Assembly (NCBI RefSeq): GCF_020520425.1
Contig: NC_079491.1
Location: 5,257,143-5,321,142, forward strand
Reading direction: 5' to 3'
DNA length: 64,000 nucleotides
From: Spinacia oleracea
Lineage: Eukaryota; Streptophyta; Magnoliopsida; Caryophyllales; Amaranthaceae
Made by a program: the position numbers and the translations under genes
In this document: positions 12,085 to 25,647 of the stretch, one piece after another
Position numbering within the stretch: position 1 is the stretch's first letter
How the letters are laid out: each line of letters starts with the position of its first letter
Notes under the pieces: generated by a model
Databases searched by the model: none
What the model was told of the DNA's origin: nothing
What the model saw: the letters and a program-made list of their open reading frames with translations, nothing else

Positions 12085-12880
12085 TTTTTGAAGGAAAACT
12101 ATTCATTAATAAATAGTTATACGACATTTATAGTAAGGGAAAATTATTCAATAAATATTCATACGACATTTATGGTAAGAATATTTTTTTGGTTCGTGGA
12201 GATTAATCTACCGTGAGAGTTTGCAGGGTTTAAGAGCAAGAGGCCCTTAACCACTCATGCAGTTATGCCAATCTCAAATATTATTATTTTTATAATTTTA
12301 TAATATTTTTTTTTAAAAGAGAGATAAATAGGGGTTTACTATTTAGTGGTTGTTTCGATTATTTTCAAATTGAACATGATCACTTGTTTTATTTTTTATT
12401 TTTGCAAACTTTTTGTTTTTATAATTCTATCGCCGGACTAGTAAACTAGCTGAAAGATTTTTATGAGACGGAGGGAGCTCATATCATAATCCTATATACC
12501 AATATGAGCAACGTGTTTGGATGAGTTATTGAACATGATCCCAAAGTATTGTTGCCCAACGGCAATATATATAGTCACTGATGGATGACCTTGAAGTTGG
12601 CCATATGTCCTAGAAACATGGAGAAACTTCTCCAACTATTCAACACTTGAAGTTGGAAGTTGGCTAAGTATGTACGTCTTGTAAAATTGTGACACATTAC
12701 ACGTCCAACAATGGGACTACATATCTTGGTTGAAAACTTGAGATGTCTTAGAAACTTCTAAAAATATCAAAATTGTCTTTTCTTTTATTTAAATTTTTTA
12801 TTTTAATTATTACTCTCTCCGTCCCAATTCATATTTTACGCTTTCCGTTTCTATTGTCCCATCTAATCTATATGGGGTTG
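12085..12880 (+). repeat. Dispersed repeat, copy 1 (inverted partner at 48430-49165)
   Basis: From the AATAAATAG/ACGACATTTATAGTAAG segment through GAACATGATCACTTG, GAGCAACGTGTTTGGATGAG, GTTGCCCAACGGCAATATAT and CACGTCCAACAATGGGA, this sequence matches the reverse complement of 48430-49165 nearly base for base with small indels. It ends in a TACTCTCTCCGTCCCAATTC MITE end that corresponds to the right end of the MITE at 48121-48494. No protein is encoded. It may be an unclassified non-coding transposon or one arm of a segmental duplication. Confidence 0.8.
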
Positions 12881-12889
12881 TACATTGCA

Positions 12890-14313
12890 AAATGTCTGTT
12901 AAAGATTGGTAGATTTTAGATATCTGTTATATGCTTCTAGAAGCAGTTTTAACTCTTCATTTCACATCAAAAAAAAAAAAACTCTTCATTTCACATCAAG
13001 TGCCGATTTTAGATACTCGACAATTGGACATTCGTTTGACAGTTAAGAAACCATCCCTCTGCAAATATTCATAACCAAAATAAAGTATACTACTATAGTT
13101 CTGGATATAATCTGTATGCTTTTCTTTTCTGTTTCCCAGGTTTGATTGTGGTACTCGCTCGTCTCCAAAGAATGCTTTATCACTTCAAATTTCACATCTC
13201 TACCTACTGATATACTTCGTAGTTTTTATTTTATAGTCTCTGTTAATGTTTTTTTTTTTTTTTTGACATAGGTTTAAATTTGCACAATAAATAAAAGTTT
13301 ATAAACTCATACTACAAACTAATAAACCACTAAGGTCTTTAAAGATAACTACACATATTACAAAGCTAACAAAATACATAGATGAAAGGATAGTTGGTTC
13401 CTCTTGTGGCAATCAATGATTGTCGACATTGCCTTGTTTGCACCACCAACGAGGTGTCATCGTGCCAAGGCTATTTGTGGCCGTGTGTTCTTTATAGAAG
13501 ATGGCGTAGAAGTTGGGTCGGTTACCGGTACTCCTTACAAAACCTGTAATACTTTGGAAGACAAGGAAAGGAACAAAGGAACAAAAGAACAACGATGACA
13601 TGGGATAGGTTAATAGACCTTGTGAATTTCACACAAGAGTCTTGAGTCACTAAACATGACTCGATTAGCGTGCTAAAAAACCCCCCAAACAATGGGAAGT
13701 AGCGTTCAAACATTGAGTTTTGAAAGCGTCAAGAACAACTCTTAACGCTAACCTAAATTGAGGATTAACAAAAGTTAACCTCCAAGACCAACGAACAAAC
13801 CAAACCCGAGGACACCCTGCCCTTCCTAATACCTACCCTCGTCAAACAACTGAAACAACAACCTCCCAAGCACACATCCAAAGGAGATGAAATCCTCTGT
13901 TGCACACGCAACTACACTGCCTCCACTACCTACTTCAGTGAAGGAGAAAACTTAGAAAGTGACCTTTCATTATAGTACTACATAAGAGTTAAAATAAAAA
14001 AAGCGACCTGTTATTTGATGATGATGGAGAAACTACCAAGAAATTAGTTGCCAAGAATCTCATTAGGTATGGATATAGGCAGTGCTTATACATTTATACT
14101 CCTTGCAATCTTTACTTTTGATCAGTCAAAAAACAATAACTGCTGCGAAAAAGAGCTGTTCATTTCAATTAATTCAATTTATATCCCGGCCCTCGTTGAT
14201 TCTTCAGCATTACATTGCACCAAGGATGTTCACTTACATAAGGAACATGCAAGCAATAGAAGGAAAGAAAAAAGGAGAAAAAATTGTAGTTTATCGAGTT
14301 AGAATAGGCAACA
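12890..14313. other. Intergenic stretch with no supported gene
   Basis: Contains a local duplication of ACTCTTCATTTCACATCA around an A-tract (12952-13000), a T-tract near 13250, and AT-rich sequence. Short open frames near 13404-13713 overlap on both strands and have no recognisable domain, so they are not called. Confidence 0.5.
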
Positions 14314-14329
14314 ACTAATGGTACACAGA

Positions 14330-14457
14330 ACCAATGATGTCTTGGCCTAGTGGTTAAGACTGAGGACTTGCGTACAAGGTTCGGTTCGAATCCCCTCAAC
14401 CCCAATTGTAATTTATATTGCTCTTATGACTCCTCCGCACCAAAAAAAAAATAAAAA
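14330..14457 (+). mobile_element. tRNA-derived SINE
   Basis: It has a Pol III A box (TGGCCTAGTGGTTAAGACT) and B box (GGTTCGAATCCC) in the correct order and spacing, no acceptor-stem closure as in a working tRNA, and an A-rich tail (CACCAAAAAAAAAATAAAAA). It is bounded by an imperfect target duplication, ACTAATGGTACACAGA on the left and ACTAATGGCGTACAGAG on the right. The right duplication contains the stop codon of the neighbouring minus-strand F-box gene. Confidence 0.8.
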
Positions 14458-17400
14458 CTAATGGCGTACAGAGCATTGAGACTGAGCTGCAACTCTTTTC
14501 TGGTCAGCCAACTTTCCTTCCACTTGATGCAGTTTACCAAGCAGCCTGTATCTCTCTACTTGAAGCTCCATCACTATATCACCCGGTTCCTTGCTTTTGT
14601 AACGAGACAAAGCCTTCTCGACAATTGGAACCAACCAATCTAATCTGAATTGCATTGATTGAAGATCAACTAGTGTGGAGGTTAGATATTCAGCCTGGGA
14701 TTCATTCAATGGAGACTTCCCCTTTCCTTTGCCCATGTTGTTTTGAAGTATAATCATCATCTTTGCCAACGATTCTAATGCCCATGTAAGAAGGCCATTA
14801 CTTCGGACTGCATGATCTTCAAAAAAATCATGCATCTTCCATATCTTCCTCAAATATGGGAAAAAATCTGACCTTACATCCACTCCTTGGAATTTCTTCA
14901 TCGAAGAGTTTTCTGAAATCTGCACAGGAATTAACATCCAGAAATTCATGTAAACAAGCAGAAGACAAGCCTGGGTAGGTGTATTATCATCAATGTTCCT
15001 TAAACTTGAATGTTTTGGACTTTCATAAGCAACACAGGTATGTTCAAGTAAAGATGGTTGTGGCCCGGGCCGGCCCGAAGCCCGACCCAACACGAAAAAA
15101 GCCAGAAGCCTAACCCAGCACGAAAAAGCCCGACTCGGCCCGAACACGAAAAAGGCACGGGCACGAAGCCGTGGGCCTTAATTTTTTGGAAAAAGCACGA
15201 CAAGGCACCGCACGACTCGACCCGGCACGACAAAGCACGCTAAATTTAGTAAATTTAGGCACGACGGCCGTCCCGATAGCATGTGGGCTTGTTCCGGGTT
15301 TGGGCCCTGTTTTGAACACTTCAGGCCGGCCCGATACAATGTGGGTCTGCCGTGGGCTCGGCCCGAAACCCGACCCAACACATGCCATCTGAACAGTTCA
15401 ACTGGCCGGTGTATTGTCTGACTCGGCTATTTTATAAAAATATCATGCTTTGGTCCAAAAGAAAGTGTCAAGTTGTACATACCTATGACACTATGCAGGA
15501 TATAATATGTATAGTTTAGGTGAAATGATGAGCAGAGTAACATAGCTAATCATACAAGCATAAGAACTTTGAGAATCAATGCTGATCAATTTACCTCAAG
15601 AGGAGCTCTAGTGGCAGGAAATAAGTCAATACAATCTTCATCGCTCTCACAAATGAACTCTGAAACAATATCGATCCAAGAAATTAGGGCAACCAACTTG
15701 ATTTTTAGGGGTTAGGGGGAAATGAATTTCAACATGAAAGGTGCAGGTAAGGTTTTTTTTACCGTCTGCTGCTATTTCCTCATCTTCCGAACTGGTTTCA
15801 GTTTGGCTAGAGGAATCAATAAGCTCATCTTCCTCTTCACTGACACCGATTTGATTAAGTTAGCTTTTGCAGTGTTCAGTGTTCTACAGTTCTACTATGT
15901 GCTCAAACAACTTTAAAAGATAGTGAATTGGAAATTCATGATTACTCCATACATCCCAAATATATCAGAAAAGCCAAATGTGTACATATTAAACAGTGAT
16001 TGACGGCTCTAACGATACATCAGTAACACATCTCAGAGGATCAGGTGAAAGTGTGTGCCTGAAGTAGAAGTTTATACAAAATTTGATAAGAGATAGATCA
16101 ATCTATCTCAAAAACCAAGAACTTTTACTTATAATTGTTAAGTTTAAACAGCAACACGTTATGTAATGGTCGATAAACGTTGTTAATTGCAATCTTATAT
16201 GACAACTCCTAAACTTCTCTTACGTGCATGCTAATTGCAAGCATTCCCTCCATAGTTCAGGACCACTACCTTGCCAGCTATTTTCTTCCAAATAGTAGTC
16301 ATCAATTCAAAAGATAAAAATAAACCTTGGTAGCATTACAAATTTACAACTATTAAAGGGTTGAATGATAGCCGTAAAGATGCAAAGAATGGGTAGAAAA
16401 TTCCTGTACATTCTTCGATATTCTTTCATGAACTTTTTTAAGTCACATCTTTCATACTCTTCCTATGTGGTCAGCTTAATTCTCAAAAGAGGGAAAGTTT
16501 TATTGCACAACTACTCACAACCATTTTTCCTCAAAAGAAAAGATGGTCAAATTCGAATATTGTTATATTAGATGGAAATTCCTTAGAATGATTAGCAGTT
16601 GGCTAAGATTCAGTCACAAGGTCCCCCAACCAAACTTAAACAGTTAACCATAAAACCAGTCAAGCATTCATTTAAAAATGACAGAATAATTACATATTAA
16701 GAGATTGAAAAGTATAAAATATTACCAGGGGTAGGGGTATGAATCAGGGCAGAGCCAAGAAGGAGGGGGCCAGAACAACTCTGAGAGGCTTGGGTATCTT
16801 ACAACGATTCTCGTCCAAGTAAAACACACCAATCGTAAAGTGACGTCTTTGTCCTTCAAAAAGTTCATAGTCAGGATCATATCCTCCAGAATACAGAGGA
16901 AAACAATTCTTAGGGAACACAATACAATTCCCTCTGCACCCTGGAAAATCTTTTGCTTCAGCAAAGAAGCAGCTGTCAAAACTGATGAATAAAATCCTAT
17001 CTCCTAAATGATTCACCTTGTTCCACCGCCTTTCATTCAACTGGTAAACCCGAAATTCCAAATGATTTCTAACAACCATGTACAGTACTCCAAATGATTC
17101 AACCAGCAGCTTACGCCGTTTCTCTGCATATAGGTAACCAAATCGCTCTGAGATAGTATCGATAATCCTCATATTATAACCATCATTAATGTCAATGAGG
17201 TAGGCTATTCCTTCAGAGTCTAACGCACAAATATATCCCTTGAATTTTATTATATCATCAAACTGATAGTTCTTCTTTGAGTTGATATGACCCTGTTGGC
17301 TAGTCTTTAAAATTAAAGAAACCAAAGAACCTCCTTGACTAACGAACAAAACGACTGGTACACAATCATAAATGGAGGTTGCAGTTTCAGAGAGCAATAT

Positions 17401-17979
17401 CACTTTGTTTGGAGCAGGATAATCTGACCAAGCCGTTGAGAACTCGTGATCATTAAAAACATCTTCATTACCATCAGAGAAACAAATTTTAAACCCGTGA
17501 CTGAGTTTTGACACCTGAAAATCAGAGATATTCAAGGATTTTGGGAAAGTTACTGGCAGATTCCTGAAAGGGAATTTACTGAGGGGATGACAGATTTGGA
17601 GCTTGCCAGTGTTCAAGTCTTCAACTGAGATCAACCAGGGTTTTGAGGACTTGGAGATTGTTTGGTTAAGGGGTCGCAGAAGATAGGTTATTCTAGCCAC
17701 AAGAAAGGTAGAGCGATCAGAGTTTTCGAACCTGAAGGAACCAGTTCGGACTTGATGAGGCAATTGAGAATATAAGAGAGGGACAGAGAGAAGGCAAGAA
17801 GAATGCCATTTCTTGCAAACTGAACGAAATCTGCAGTAATCCAAACGGGATGCTAGGCGATCAGCAATCACTTTTAGCAATTCCTTGGGGAGCTCCGACC
17901 AGTCTCTGTCTAGTTTTGAATCATCACAATTCTCTAGAACAAAATTTGACACTTCAGTAACAGAGAAGACAAATTTCAT
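14458..17979 (-). CDS. F-box/DUF295 gene A with spliced C-terminal helical tail
   Basis: Exon 1 (17979 to about 16726) encodes an F-box (about residues 27-65, DWSELPKELLKVIADRL, FRSVCKKWHSSC) and a DUF295/KIB1-4 type propeller-like region with the family's late motifs (RGNCIVFPKNCFP, IGVFYLDEN). F-box proteins are substrate receptors of SCF ubiquitin ligases. Near 16807 the frame slips: as read the protein ends at 16744 (411 residues, LAPSFLALP), while the family C-terminus (PSLSELFWPPPSW) lies in the next frame before a GTAATA donor. Downstream exons seen are an acidic Ser/Glu exon (about 15755-15860), about 15594-15660 (EFICESDEDCIDLF) and 14919-14458, a helical domain (KKFQGVDVRSDFF, LLTWALESLAKMMIILQ, FRLDWLVPIVEKAL). 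Whether the slip is real, an error, or makes a short F-box-only product is not decided by this sequence. Confidence 0.6.
15058..15385. repeat. GGCCCG/GGCACGA-rich degenerate repeat inside gene A
   Basis: A GC-rich island of short variants (CGGCCCGAAGCCCGACCC, GGCACGACAAGGCAC) interrupts otherwise AT-rich intronic sequence of gene A. It is the same style as the islands at 33655-33960, 47233-48112 and 53395-53690. It gives overlapping open frames on both strands purely from composition; none is called as a gene. Confidence 0.65.
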
Positions 17980-17999
17980 CCCAGAAACAAGAAAAATAT

Positions 18000-18670
18000 A
18001 TTAAGAAAAAAAGGATTCCCTATTGAGATTGATCATCTTTTTGGTTAGAGTAGTCCTTTTGTTGCTCATCTTCTTCAGAAACCCTAGTCAGAAAGGCATG
18101 GAACACGTTATAGTTTGTTTAAAGCACTTTCCTTGGAAGCTATTGACTATCATACATGCTCAAGCTACTTCAACTGTGTAACTTAGACCGAGTTGATTAT
18201 TCCATGCATGCCAAGTGACAAACTCATTAAAGATTGGAGCATCATATCATACCATCAATAAAAGCAATGTTCATAAATCATACTACACACTTTAATACTA
18301 TAGTGTGAATGGAGGAACATTAGCATCTCAAACAGGATTTAGGCAGAGGTTAATAGTTGAATTCATCACCAAATCATGACAACTATCAAACAAACTTAGC
18401 TCGTGAAATGATCTGCAATTTCTTGTTGTAACTTATAAGTTAGACCTCATGGACTATTCCCATGTTAACAATATCGAATCCAGAGCTAACATTGACAAAA
18501 TCCTATGACAATCCTGAAATTCAATTTGTATTAACAAATAAGTAATTCAAACAAGGTTCCAATGATTGGAATTGATCGACTAGTAGTAGTTAGCATCACA
18601 AACTCATTGAATATGAAAAATCTACACTAGTGAATTTGGAACAATCATCAGAAGGTTAAAGGCTAAGAAT
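18000..18670. other. Intergenic stretch between F-box genes A and B
   Basis: AT-rich sequence with no recognisable helical-tail exon, so gene B, unlike genes A, C, D and E, has no visible tail domain downstream. No repeat or RNA gene recognised. Confidence 0.5.
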
Positions 18671-18673
18671 CAT

Positions 18674-19904
18674 TACCATGTAAAAGAGCCTGAGTTCGGC
18701 CAAAACCATGAAGGGGGTGGCCAGAACATATCAGACAAACCCGGGTAAGATGAAACCAGTCGAGAACAATCCTCATCCAGGTAGAACACACCAACCTCAA
18801 GGTACTTGCTTGCTCCTTTGAACAATTCATCATCAGGGTGGTATCCATCACCATAATTAGGAAAACAATTTTTGGGGAAAAAAATGCAATTCCCTCTACA
18901 TCCTACAAAATCACTTGCTTCCACAAAATAGCACCCATCAAAGTCACAAATAAAATTCTATCTTCCAAACTATTTACCTCATCCCACTTTTGCTGTCTTT
19001 CATTCAACTTATAAACCCGGAACTTGTAACACTCTCTAACAATCATGTACAACTTCCCATTAGATTCCACCAATAGCTTACGCCTATCACTAGCATCACC
19101 GGCACAAACAGGCTGGGTTATGGCGGTCATCACCCTCGATTCACGGCCATCAATAACATAAACTACTCCTTTACGATCCATAGCACAAACTTTCCCCTTG
19201 AAATTTACAATGTCGTCGAAATGAACACCATTGTTATTACTCATGTAACGCCACTCTCCTAGTCTTATAACACCCAATACTCCCCCGAGATCAAGCATCA
19301 ATACCACAAATGAATAATCATAAATACCCGACAATTCACTCTCATTAAACAAAACCACTTTAGTTTTAGTGGGAAAATTACTCCAATTACGAAACCCCTG
19401 ATCAAAATGCCTGTTATCAAGAAGATCCTCATTGCCATTTGAGAAGCAAAATTTAAAACCCTTCCCAATAAGCGAAACACGAAAATGCAACGAGTTCAAC
19501 GATTTGGGAATTTCCTTTGGAAGATTTTCAATAGGGGTTTTAGTAAGAGGGTGACGAAATTTTAACAAACCTGGGTTTAATTCTTCAAGACAAACAACCC
19601 AGAATTTTGGGGGATTTTCGGGTATTTGATTGAGAGGTTGAATTAGATAAACAACGCTGCCAACCAAGAACTTAAGACGATTTTCACAACCCAATAATGA
19701 TCTGGACCGGTAATCACAAGTTGGGATTTGAAGAGGGAGAGTGGGAAATAAGAGGTGGGATGTAATGCGGCAAGAAGAACGCCAACTCCTGCACACTGAT
19801 CGGAATTTGCAGAGGTTTAATTGGCAGTCGATGTGATCCACGATTTCGGCAAGTAGTTCTTCGTCTTCGGCGAGATGCGACCAATTTTCCATCCGCCACC
19901 GCAT
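18674..19904 (-). pseudogene. F-box/DUF295 gene B, one frameshift, no tail domain
   Basis: The first 320 or so residues read openly from MRWRMENWSHL (19904): F-box (about residues 12-50, FRSVCRSWRSSC) and DUF295 region (VIDGRESRVM, SDRRKLLVESNGKLYMIV). At about 18935 a single base appears missing in ACTTT-GATGGG: the frame runs into ILWKQVIL and stops at 18903, while the continuation CRGNCIFFPKNCFP to PPPSWFWPNSGSFTW is open in the next frame to a TAA at 18674. A second candidate start is MENWSHL. It is the tandem neighbour of gene A and closely similar in plan. One indel could be a sequencing error; if real the product loses the last quarter of the DUF295 region. Confidence 0.7.
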
Positions 19905-20042
19905 TTTTCTCTCCTACTGGGAAGATTAGGGTGGGAAATCAAAGGTTTTTGAGCTTTTTCTAGGGTTTTGGCTAATTTTTTCGATTTCGGAAATGAAGAA
20001 GGTTCATCTACTGTAGACTGTAGTAAACTAGTAAACCGTCAC

Positions 20043-20052
20043 TTTTGCCGCC
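20043..20052 (-). promoter_or_regulatory. E2F-like site upstream of F-box gene B
   Basis: TTTTGCCGCC fits the plant E2F consensus TTTSSCGC and lies about 140 bases upstream of the start of gene B. Related sites sit at a like distance before genes C, D and E. Confidence 0.4.
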
Positions 20053-20098
20053 ATCTGACCTTATTTTGATTCGATCAGAGAAAAAATCTAATCTAATA

Positions 20099-20357
20099 CT
20101 TCCTCCATCTTTTAATACCCGTAACGTTTGAACTTTTGCCACTATTCATATAATCTACTTAGACTATCTGTAGTGTTTTTTATATAAGATAAAACATAGT
20201 CATGTGAGATCTTGTTAGATTCGTCTCAATGTGTATTTTCAAAATATCAACTTTTTATATTTTTTGCATAAAGAGAATTTAAGATATAAATGATCAAAGT
20301 TGTGCATTGGCATGCGTGAAACTAACAAACGTTGCGAGTATTAAAAGACGAATGAAG
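20099..20357. mobile_element. Stowaway-like MITE with TA duplication
   Basis: Left end CTTCCTCCATCTTTTAATAC and right end GTATTAAAAGACGAATGAAG are inverted copies flanked by TA. The interior shares GATCTTGTTAGATTCGTCTC with the MITEs at 630-888 and 27479-27733. Confidence 0.8.
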
Positions 20358-20367
20358 TATCTATCTA

Positions 20368-20686
20368 CTTCCTCCGTATTTATTTAAGAGATACACTTGC
20401 CTTTTCCGGCCGTATTTATTTAAGAGATACACTTACTATTTTTAGTAACTTATCAACCATACCATCTAATTAAATAATACATTTAATTTACCCTATGACC
20501 CACCATCCTATTAAACAATTAATTTCATAAACCCACCTCCCACCCACCAAAATGACATGGTCCCCACTTGTTTAATTATTAAAATATCTACCCAATCCCA
20601 CTTGCTTTATTAATTTATTTCATTTAATCCCTCTTCTTAATACCCGTGCCCGGCCAAGTGTATCTCTTAAATAAATACGGAGGGAG
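20368..20686. mobile_element. MITE with ATTTATTTAAGAGATACACT inverted repeats
   Basis: The left arm CTTCCTCCGTATTTATTTAA continues AGAGATACACTTG, is locally repeated, and is matched by AAGTGTATCTCTTAAATAAA followed by TACGGAGGGAG on the right. A TA precedes the left end. It stands 10 bases from the previous MITE, so the two form a tandem cluster. Confidence 0.75.
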
Positions 20687-20904
20687 CGAGTATTACTATA
20701 TACTAAAACATACACCAGGAATGACACGTGTCAATTCCTGGTGCGATTTTTTCCCGCCAAAAGACACTTTCCTAAAAAAAATATCTGTTTTATTTTATTT
20801 TTATTCTCTACCTTTTTTTTTTTAAAACTATTTATGTATGAAAACAAAATTTAGTTTATAAATAAAAGACAATAATAGATACAACATAATAATAATTACC
20901 CAAA

Positions 20905-21705
20905 TTCTTATATGAGACTGTCCTCACCATCAACTGATGGTGAGACCAGTTCACACTTGCGAATTTAGGTATGTTACTTCTATAGTTTAGACATGTTACT
21001 TTTTTTTTAATAATTTTAGAGGAGATACTTTTTTTAGTTTAGGTATGTTACTTCTATAGTTTATACATGTTACTTTTTTTATACGGAGTAGTTTTAGGGG
21101 AGATACCTTCTTAGTTTAGGTATGTTACTTCTATAGTTTGGACATGTTACTTTTTTTTATATAATTTTAGACGAAGTACTTTTTTTAGTTTAGGTATGTT
21201 ACTTCTATAGTTTATACATGTTACTTTTTTTATACGGAGTAGTTTTAGGGGAGATACCTTCTTAGTTTAGGTATGTTACTTCTATAGTTTAGACATGTTA
21301 CTTTTTTTTAATAATTTTAGAGGAGGTTTTTTTTTAGTTTAGGTATGTTACTTCTATAGTTTAGACATGTTACTTTTTTTATAATTTTAGATGAGGTACT
21401 CTTTTAGTTTAGGTATGTTACTTCTATAGTTTAGACATGTTACTTTTTTTTAATACGGAATAGTTTTAGGGGAGGTACATTTTTAGTTTAGGTATGTTAC
21501 TTCTATAGTTTAGACATGTTACTTTTTTTTTTTTTTTTTTAATAATTTTAGAGGAGGTACTTTTTTAGTTTAGGTATGTTACTTCTATAGTTTAGATCTG
21601 TTACTTTTTTTATAGTTTTGGGGGAGGTACGCTATTGGTTTCGCGTTCGTCACACCATCAAGTTGATGGTGTGACTGGTCTCACAGGAGACGCGCTGTAA
21701 TAATT
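20905..21705. repeat. Element with hairpin ends enclosing a nine-unit minisatellite
   Basis: Both ends carry a small hairpin (CACCATCAACTGATGGTG on the left, CACCATCAAGTTGATGGTG on the right) next to GAGACCAGT or its complement ACTGGTCTC, so the whole unit is an inverted-repeat element. Between them the phrase TTAGGTATGTTACTTCTATAG recurs about nine times at intervals of about 68-77 bases (first near 20966, last near 21570), alternating with GTTTAGACATGTTACTTTTT. Two units carry TACGGAGTA (21082-21090, 21233-21241). No coding potential. Confidence 0.8.
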
Positions 21706-21861
21706 ATTCTAAATTGGTAATCTTTTAGTCAAATCTCTATATTAGTAATGGAAAGCATATCACTCAATATTTTAGTCAAATTACCACATTAGCATTTTAA
21801 ATATGCATATTAGATGAATAAATTTAAACGAGTGTGTTAAAAATGTTATAACTATGCAGTA

Positions 21862-22169
21862 CACTACAAAATTATGCATCAATTAGAGATGGATTTTGAG
21901 ACGTATACAACAAACGTCTCAAAATTGAGACATATTACTAAATTTCGTCTCTAAATTAAATTTGAGATGGAATTGTATAAGGAGTTTCAAAAATTCCGTC
22001 TCAAATTTGTAATGGATTTGCAAGAATTCCGTCTCAAATTATTTTGAGACGCTCTCTATAGAGACGCCCTACTTTCGTCTCAAATCCGTCTCTAAGCATC
22101 ATTTTGAGACGGATTTGGATTATATAGAGACAAAATTACTCGTCTCTATAAAATGATTATTTTGTAGTG
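21862..22169. mobile_element. Non-autonomous CACTA element
   Basis: It starts CACTACAAAATTA and ends ATTTTGTAGTG, with a 3-base GTA duplication on both sides, as in CACTA (En/Spm) transposons. The interior is made of several inverted variants of TTTGAGACGGATTT and CGTCTCAAAT, giving strong potential to fold. Length is 308 bases with no coding. Confidence 0.85.
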
Positions 22170-22207
22170 GTAGTTTGGGAGCTATTAAAATATTTTACAA
22201 ATGGAGA

Positions 22208-22396
22208 AACTTTTGTGTGAAACCGCCTCACAGGAAAGACCGCCTTATTGGCAGCTTTGTTGACAGCCTCGTGGCGCGCGCTGACGTCATCGTTTTTCAA
22301 TTTTTTTTCAACATTTTTTTTTAAGCTAATGTCACTAACCACGTGGCCGTGGCTTGATTACCATCAAGGCGGTCTTTCCGATAAGATCGCATTACC
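22208..22396. mobile_element. Small foldback/MITE with GGAAAGACCGCCTT arms
   Basis: GGAAAGACCGCCTT on the left is answered by AAGGCGGTCTTTCC on the right, and the flanking bases continue the imperfect complementarity (GTGAAACCGCCTCA against GATCGCATTAC). No clear target duplication was found. The class is unknown. Confidence 0.6.
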
Positions 22397-22436
22397 TAAA
22401 AGTTTGTATAACAAATGATAATCCCAAGAAAATATT

Positions 22437-24700
<2,264 letters not shown>

Positions 24701-25165
24701 TATATATATATATATAAAGTAGAGATATGTTGGTCTTTTACCGAGTATAAATTTTTGTATACAAATATTTTTCGCTATCACAACCTCATACTGAAATAAA
24801 TTAAATTAATAATATTCACCTCACATATAAAGTAGAGATATATTGGTATTTTTATGGTCAGGAATTTTGACCTCTTCTAGAATCTACAATTTGTTTATTA
24901 CATTATTACTTACCCCAACTCCTCTCACCCTTCCATCGAGTCATCGACCATCAATTCTTGGTGAGTTTCTCCCTCTAGATTTCTTCTCTTTAATTTCAAT
25001 TAATTTCACTCGGCTAATTGTAGCTTTTGGAACTGTTAATTATCACTTCAGATCTAATTAAGATTGTTTAAGATTGTTGAATAATTATCAGATGTGCTCC
25101 CATTGTTTCATGAAGTGTTGGTCTTGCCTTAATTTGCGGTTGTTGTTGATTATTACGTTGTTTAT

Positions 25166-25299
25166 AGTTTTGGATCCTCTAGAGTTTTAAAATAACTCAA
25201 GGTACGTAGAGTTTGAGCTTTATTTGTTATTTTAAAATGTAAAGTTTAAATACAACTCTACCTTGTAGAGTTTTATTAAAACTCTAGAGGATCCGGACT
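25166..25299. mobile_element. Mutator-type MITE with 10-base target duplication
   Basis: The ends AGTTTTGGATCCTCTAGAGT and ACTCTAGAGGATCCGGACT are inverted copies. CGTTGTTTAT is duplicated on both sides (25156-25165, 25300-25309). The paralogous locus near 46660-46680 lacks the insert. A 9-11 base duplication is usual for Mutator-like elements. Confidence 0.85.
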
Positions 25300-25647
25300 C
25301 GTTGTTTATCTGTTATTTGATTAGGGTTTAAAGTTTATACGAAAGAGGCAAAATCATCTATTCCACAATTTATTTAACCGTTGACATATTTATCTATTTG
25401 TAGTTGGTCAAGAAAACGTGTTACTGAAGTTATGTTACGGAAGTTAAAAGCAATTAGGAAAGTTTTTTTTTTTTTGATGGAAGCAATTAGGAAAGTCTAT
25501 TAATTCCTAGTAACTCTTAGTTTCCTAATTACACTTTTTTTGTACGATAAATATAGGATCATCAATAAGACAATAACATCAATCTCAAGCTTTTTGGAAT
25601 AACAAATAGATTTCTCAAAAAAAAAAAGTCATCTTCAAACTTCAATC

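Noticed and set aside
14335-14405. Possible tRNA gene
   Set aside because: A and B boxes are present but the acceptor stem does not pair and an A-rich tail and target duplication follow; it is a SINE.
15000-15392. Several overlapping frames rich in Gly, Pro and Arg
   Set aside because: Produced by the GGCCCG-rich repeat on both strands; no domain and inside an intron of gene A.
20690-20905. Helitron 5' end near CTATATACTAAAACAT
   Set aside because: Resembles a Helitron start but no CTRR hairpin end could be paired with it.
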